Shown one piece after another: positions 62,426 through 64,000 of a stretch of 64,000 bases of DNA. This DNA comes from Flavivirga algicola (lineage in GTDB: Bacteria; Bacteroidota; Bacteroidia; Flavobacteriales; Flavobacteriaceae), in assembly GCF_012910715.1 (NCBI RefSeq), contig NZ_JABBHF010000017.1, positions 1 through 64,000 on the forward strand, given 5' to 3'. The translations under genes were made by a program, and so were the position numbers. Numbering within the stretch: position 1 is the stretch's first letter; each line of letters opens with the position of its first letter. The notes beneath the pieces were generated by a model. It saw only the letters and a list, made by a program, of their open reading frames with translations. It did no database searches and was not told where the DNA came from.

Positions 62426-63073
62426 ATAAACAGTAAAGCAAACCCGGCAGTGATATCTATTGTAAACAAACCCCAATATGAGTCGGCATACTCACCAATA
62501 ATTGCAACGGTAATCCATACCGTTATCAAACAAATGAGCATACGCAATCAAGAGCCTTCATTTATACTTATGGAGGAAGCTCCTACCATCCGTTTATTGA
62601 ATATGCACCGTGTACTGGTAACACTAAGAAGCTATGATATAGCAACGGTCTATGTGATGCAAGATAAGATACAGAACGATATGCTCTATGGTGAAAAGGC
62701 TAGCAAGGCCATCCTTAGTAATTTGTCATATCAATTTTTTGGAAAGGTAAACGATCCCGACACCGCAAAATATTATGAGCGGTTCTTTGAAATCATCAAA
62801 AATCCAACGAGAAGTATAAGTAAAGGAACGTGGTTTTCATTGGAAGCACGAGTTACCAAAGGCGAACGGGAAGTGCCTAAACGGAGGGCGGAAATCTTTT
62901 TTAAATTGAAACAAGGTGAGTTTGTGGTCTTTGCTGATGGTAAGGATAAAAAGGTACGATTTAAACGCCCAGAAATACAAAGAGAATTGCCATCCCCAGT
63001 AGTTATGACGGCCCAAGATCTAGAAGCAAACTTTGTTAAAATCCATGATGAAATAAGATCGATATTTAAGTAA
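62426..63073 (+). pseudogene. C-terminal fragment of a T4SS coupling ATPase (TraG/VirD4-like)
   Basis: The frame is open from inside the integrase remnant, without a natural start, and encodes ~215 residues typical of the C-terminal half of conjugative coupling ATPases: SFILMEEAPTIRLLNMHRVL, RSYDIATVYVMQDKIQ, LSNLSYQFFGKVNDPDTA. The Walker A half is absent. The direct junction with the integrase fragment shows that a large internal deletion removed the conjugation region between them. The ORF has a GTG at 62450, but a functional product is unlikely. Confidence 0.7.
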
Positions 63074-63125
63074 ATGAAATGCTTGTCACTCATTAAAAAA
63101 GTGTATCTTAAAGTCGATTAATTTC

Positions 63126-63897
63126 ATGGAAATATGTTTTATAATAATGCGAAATGCGACATATATTGGTAAAGGTGTAGGCAAAAAATTGATGCAAGAT
63201 ATTGATAATGCAACACGTTCTGTAAAGATTATATCACCTTTTCTAGCGCCTTTCCTTATCAAAAAATTGATTAACTTACATAATAGAGACATTTATGTAG
63301 AATTGATTACCACAGATGATATAGAAGACTATCAAAGGGATAAGGAAAAGAACATTCACAAACTGATCATTCAACAAAAGCATACCAATGAAAAAGCACG
63401 TTTAACCAGAAAACGAATGAAAACAGCAAGGCTTATTGTCTTTCTATTAGTCTTTTTATTAGCTGGGTTTATCGTTTGGCATATTTACAATGCAAAGGAG
63501 GTTCAAACCATTCGACATATAACTTTAATAATGAGTATAGGTGTTTTGATAGGTTGGTTCTTATCTGTTAAAATTAAAAATAAACGAATATTCACTTATT
63601 CCTATAAGCAATTGTTCCCTTTTAAGGTCTTTTTTTCGCCTAAAAGCTATTATGATAGCTATACTTATTTTCATAGTAAAATGTATATCATCAATGATTA
63701 GGATTGCTTATTTGGGGTCTTTGAACTTTACCAGAAACGGGACGCAAAACAACTATGAAACTAGAATTAGGACTACAGATGGAGAAGCGGTTAAAAAAAT
63801 CGAGGAAGAGTTCAATACACTTTTTTATGATAATAATTATCCAGAAAGAAGCATACAACTTTGGGGACAACGTTTATATCATGAACCTATTAACTAA
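63126..63897 (+). pseudogene. Phospholipase-D-like membrane protein, frameshifted
   Basis: The first frame (to 63701) encodes a PLD-like N-terminal part (IDNATRSVKIISPFLAPFLI), two membrane helices and the start of an HKD motif (YFHSKMYIIND), then meets TAG. A second frame (63652-63897) continues with IAYLGSLNFTRNGTQNNYET, exactly what should follow. Removing one T in the GATTAGG sequence at ~63697-63703 would restore HSKMYIIND-R-IAYLGSLNFT. Either the gene is a recent single-base pseudogene or the base is an assembly error. Confidence 0.75.
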
Positions 63898-63923
63898 ATA
63901 TAAAAGCTAATATTGTATTTGGT

Positions 63924-64000
63924 TTAACGCTCAAAAGCACTTCTAAACTGATAAAAGAAACGCTCTATTAAACGTAAATCTTCCGTAATAATTTCGGCAG
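63924..64000 (-). CDS. 3' end of a minus-strand gene
   Basis: On the minus strand a frame open at the window edge reads AEIITEDLRLIERFFYQFRS and ends FER-stop at 63924. The composition looks protein-like, but 25 codons are too few to identify a family. Confidence 0.35.
   Translation of the reverse strand, partial: AEIITEDLRLIERFFYQFRSAFER

Larger units (their letters stand above)
61357..64000 (+). mobile_element. Remnant of a second integrative element in tandem
   Basis: An att copy is followed after 226 bp by an integrase of the same type as in the island, matching the 214-bp att-to-integrase spacing at the left. The integrase is internally deleted and followed directly by the tail of a conjugation coupling-ATPase gene and a frameshifted gene. 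This looks like an older element at the same tRNA-Pro site that has lost most of its body. Its far end lies outside the window. Confidence 0.7.

Overview
The window looks like the chromosome of a Flavobacteriaceae (Bacteroidota) bacterium, probably marine or plant-polysaccharide-degrading. Evidence: strong A+T bias in most of it, type IX secretion (T9SS) C-terminal sorting domains, SusC/SusD pairs, a hybrid two-component system, TAnnTTTG-type promoter boxes and Bacteroidetes-type tyrosine integrases.

Region 1 (1-43746) is a large polysaccharide utilization locus (PUL). It begins with the tail of a T9SS protein and a lipoprotein, both in strikingly G+C-rich codons. Next come a secreted right-handed beta-helix enzyme, a small T9SS protein, two paralogous surface lipoproteins ending in a FISUMP-like domain, two SusC/SusD pairs with a DUF1735-type lipoprotein, and a DUF4386 membrane protein. 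A divergent hybrid two-component sensor-regulator follows, then an enzyme operon: GH3, GH95, beta-helix, GH29, GH30, beta-helix, beta-helix, GH88. Two fucosidase families, an unsaturated-uronyl hydrolase and four beta-helix proteins point to a fucose- and uronate-containing glycan. No sulfatase is visible. Capture by SusD and the lipoproteins, import by SusC, trimming by the hydrolases and control by the hybrid sensor form one system.

Region 2 (43747-45104) is housekeeping: trxB with a terminator, then tRNA-Pro(GGG).

Region 3 (45089-61373) is an integrated genomic island of about 16.3 kb. It is bounded by a perfect 17-bp direct repeat of the tRNA-Pro 3' end (attL 45089-45105, attR 61357-61373), with its integrase just inside attL. 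Its most striking content is a minus-strand operon of an ECF-like sigma factor with an extra C-terminal helical domain and, 1 nt downstream, a TnpB/Cas12f-like protein. The latter has lost its RuvC-I Asp and RuvC-II Glu and ends before the zinc finger and RuvC-III. This is the architecture expected of an RNA-guided transcription-activation system (nuclease-dead Cas12f plus sigma factor). Divergent to it lies a strongly folded, promoter-preceded, non-coding segment that is my best guide-RNA candidate. A second copy of its 63-nt 3' part lies about 700 bp away and is followed by a different sequence. The rest of the island is an integron-like array of single-gene cassettes separated by related foldable elements (unknown protein, DUF2971, HNH-like, unknown, secreted protein, a four-repeat mini-protein, a PD-(D/E)xK-like protein). 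After it come an orphan BfmA/BtgA-type mobilization protein, a HEPN-like protein, and a three-gene ABC-3C-type defence operon (SMEK protein, small middle component, DUF2326-type ATPase).

Region 4 (61357-64000) is the decayed start of a second element inserted in tandem at the same att site: an internally deleted integrase, a fused coupling-ATPase tail, a frameshifted phospholipase-D-like gene and the end of a minus-strand gene.
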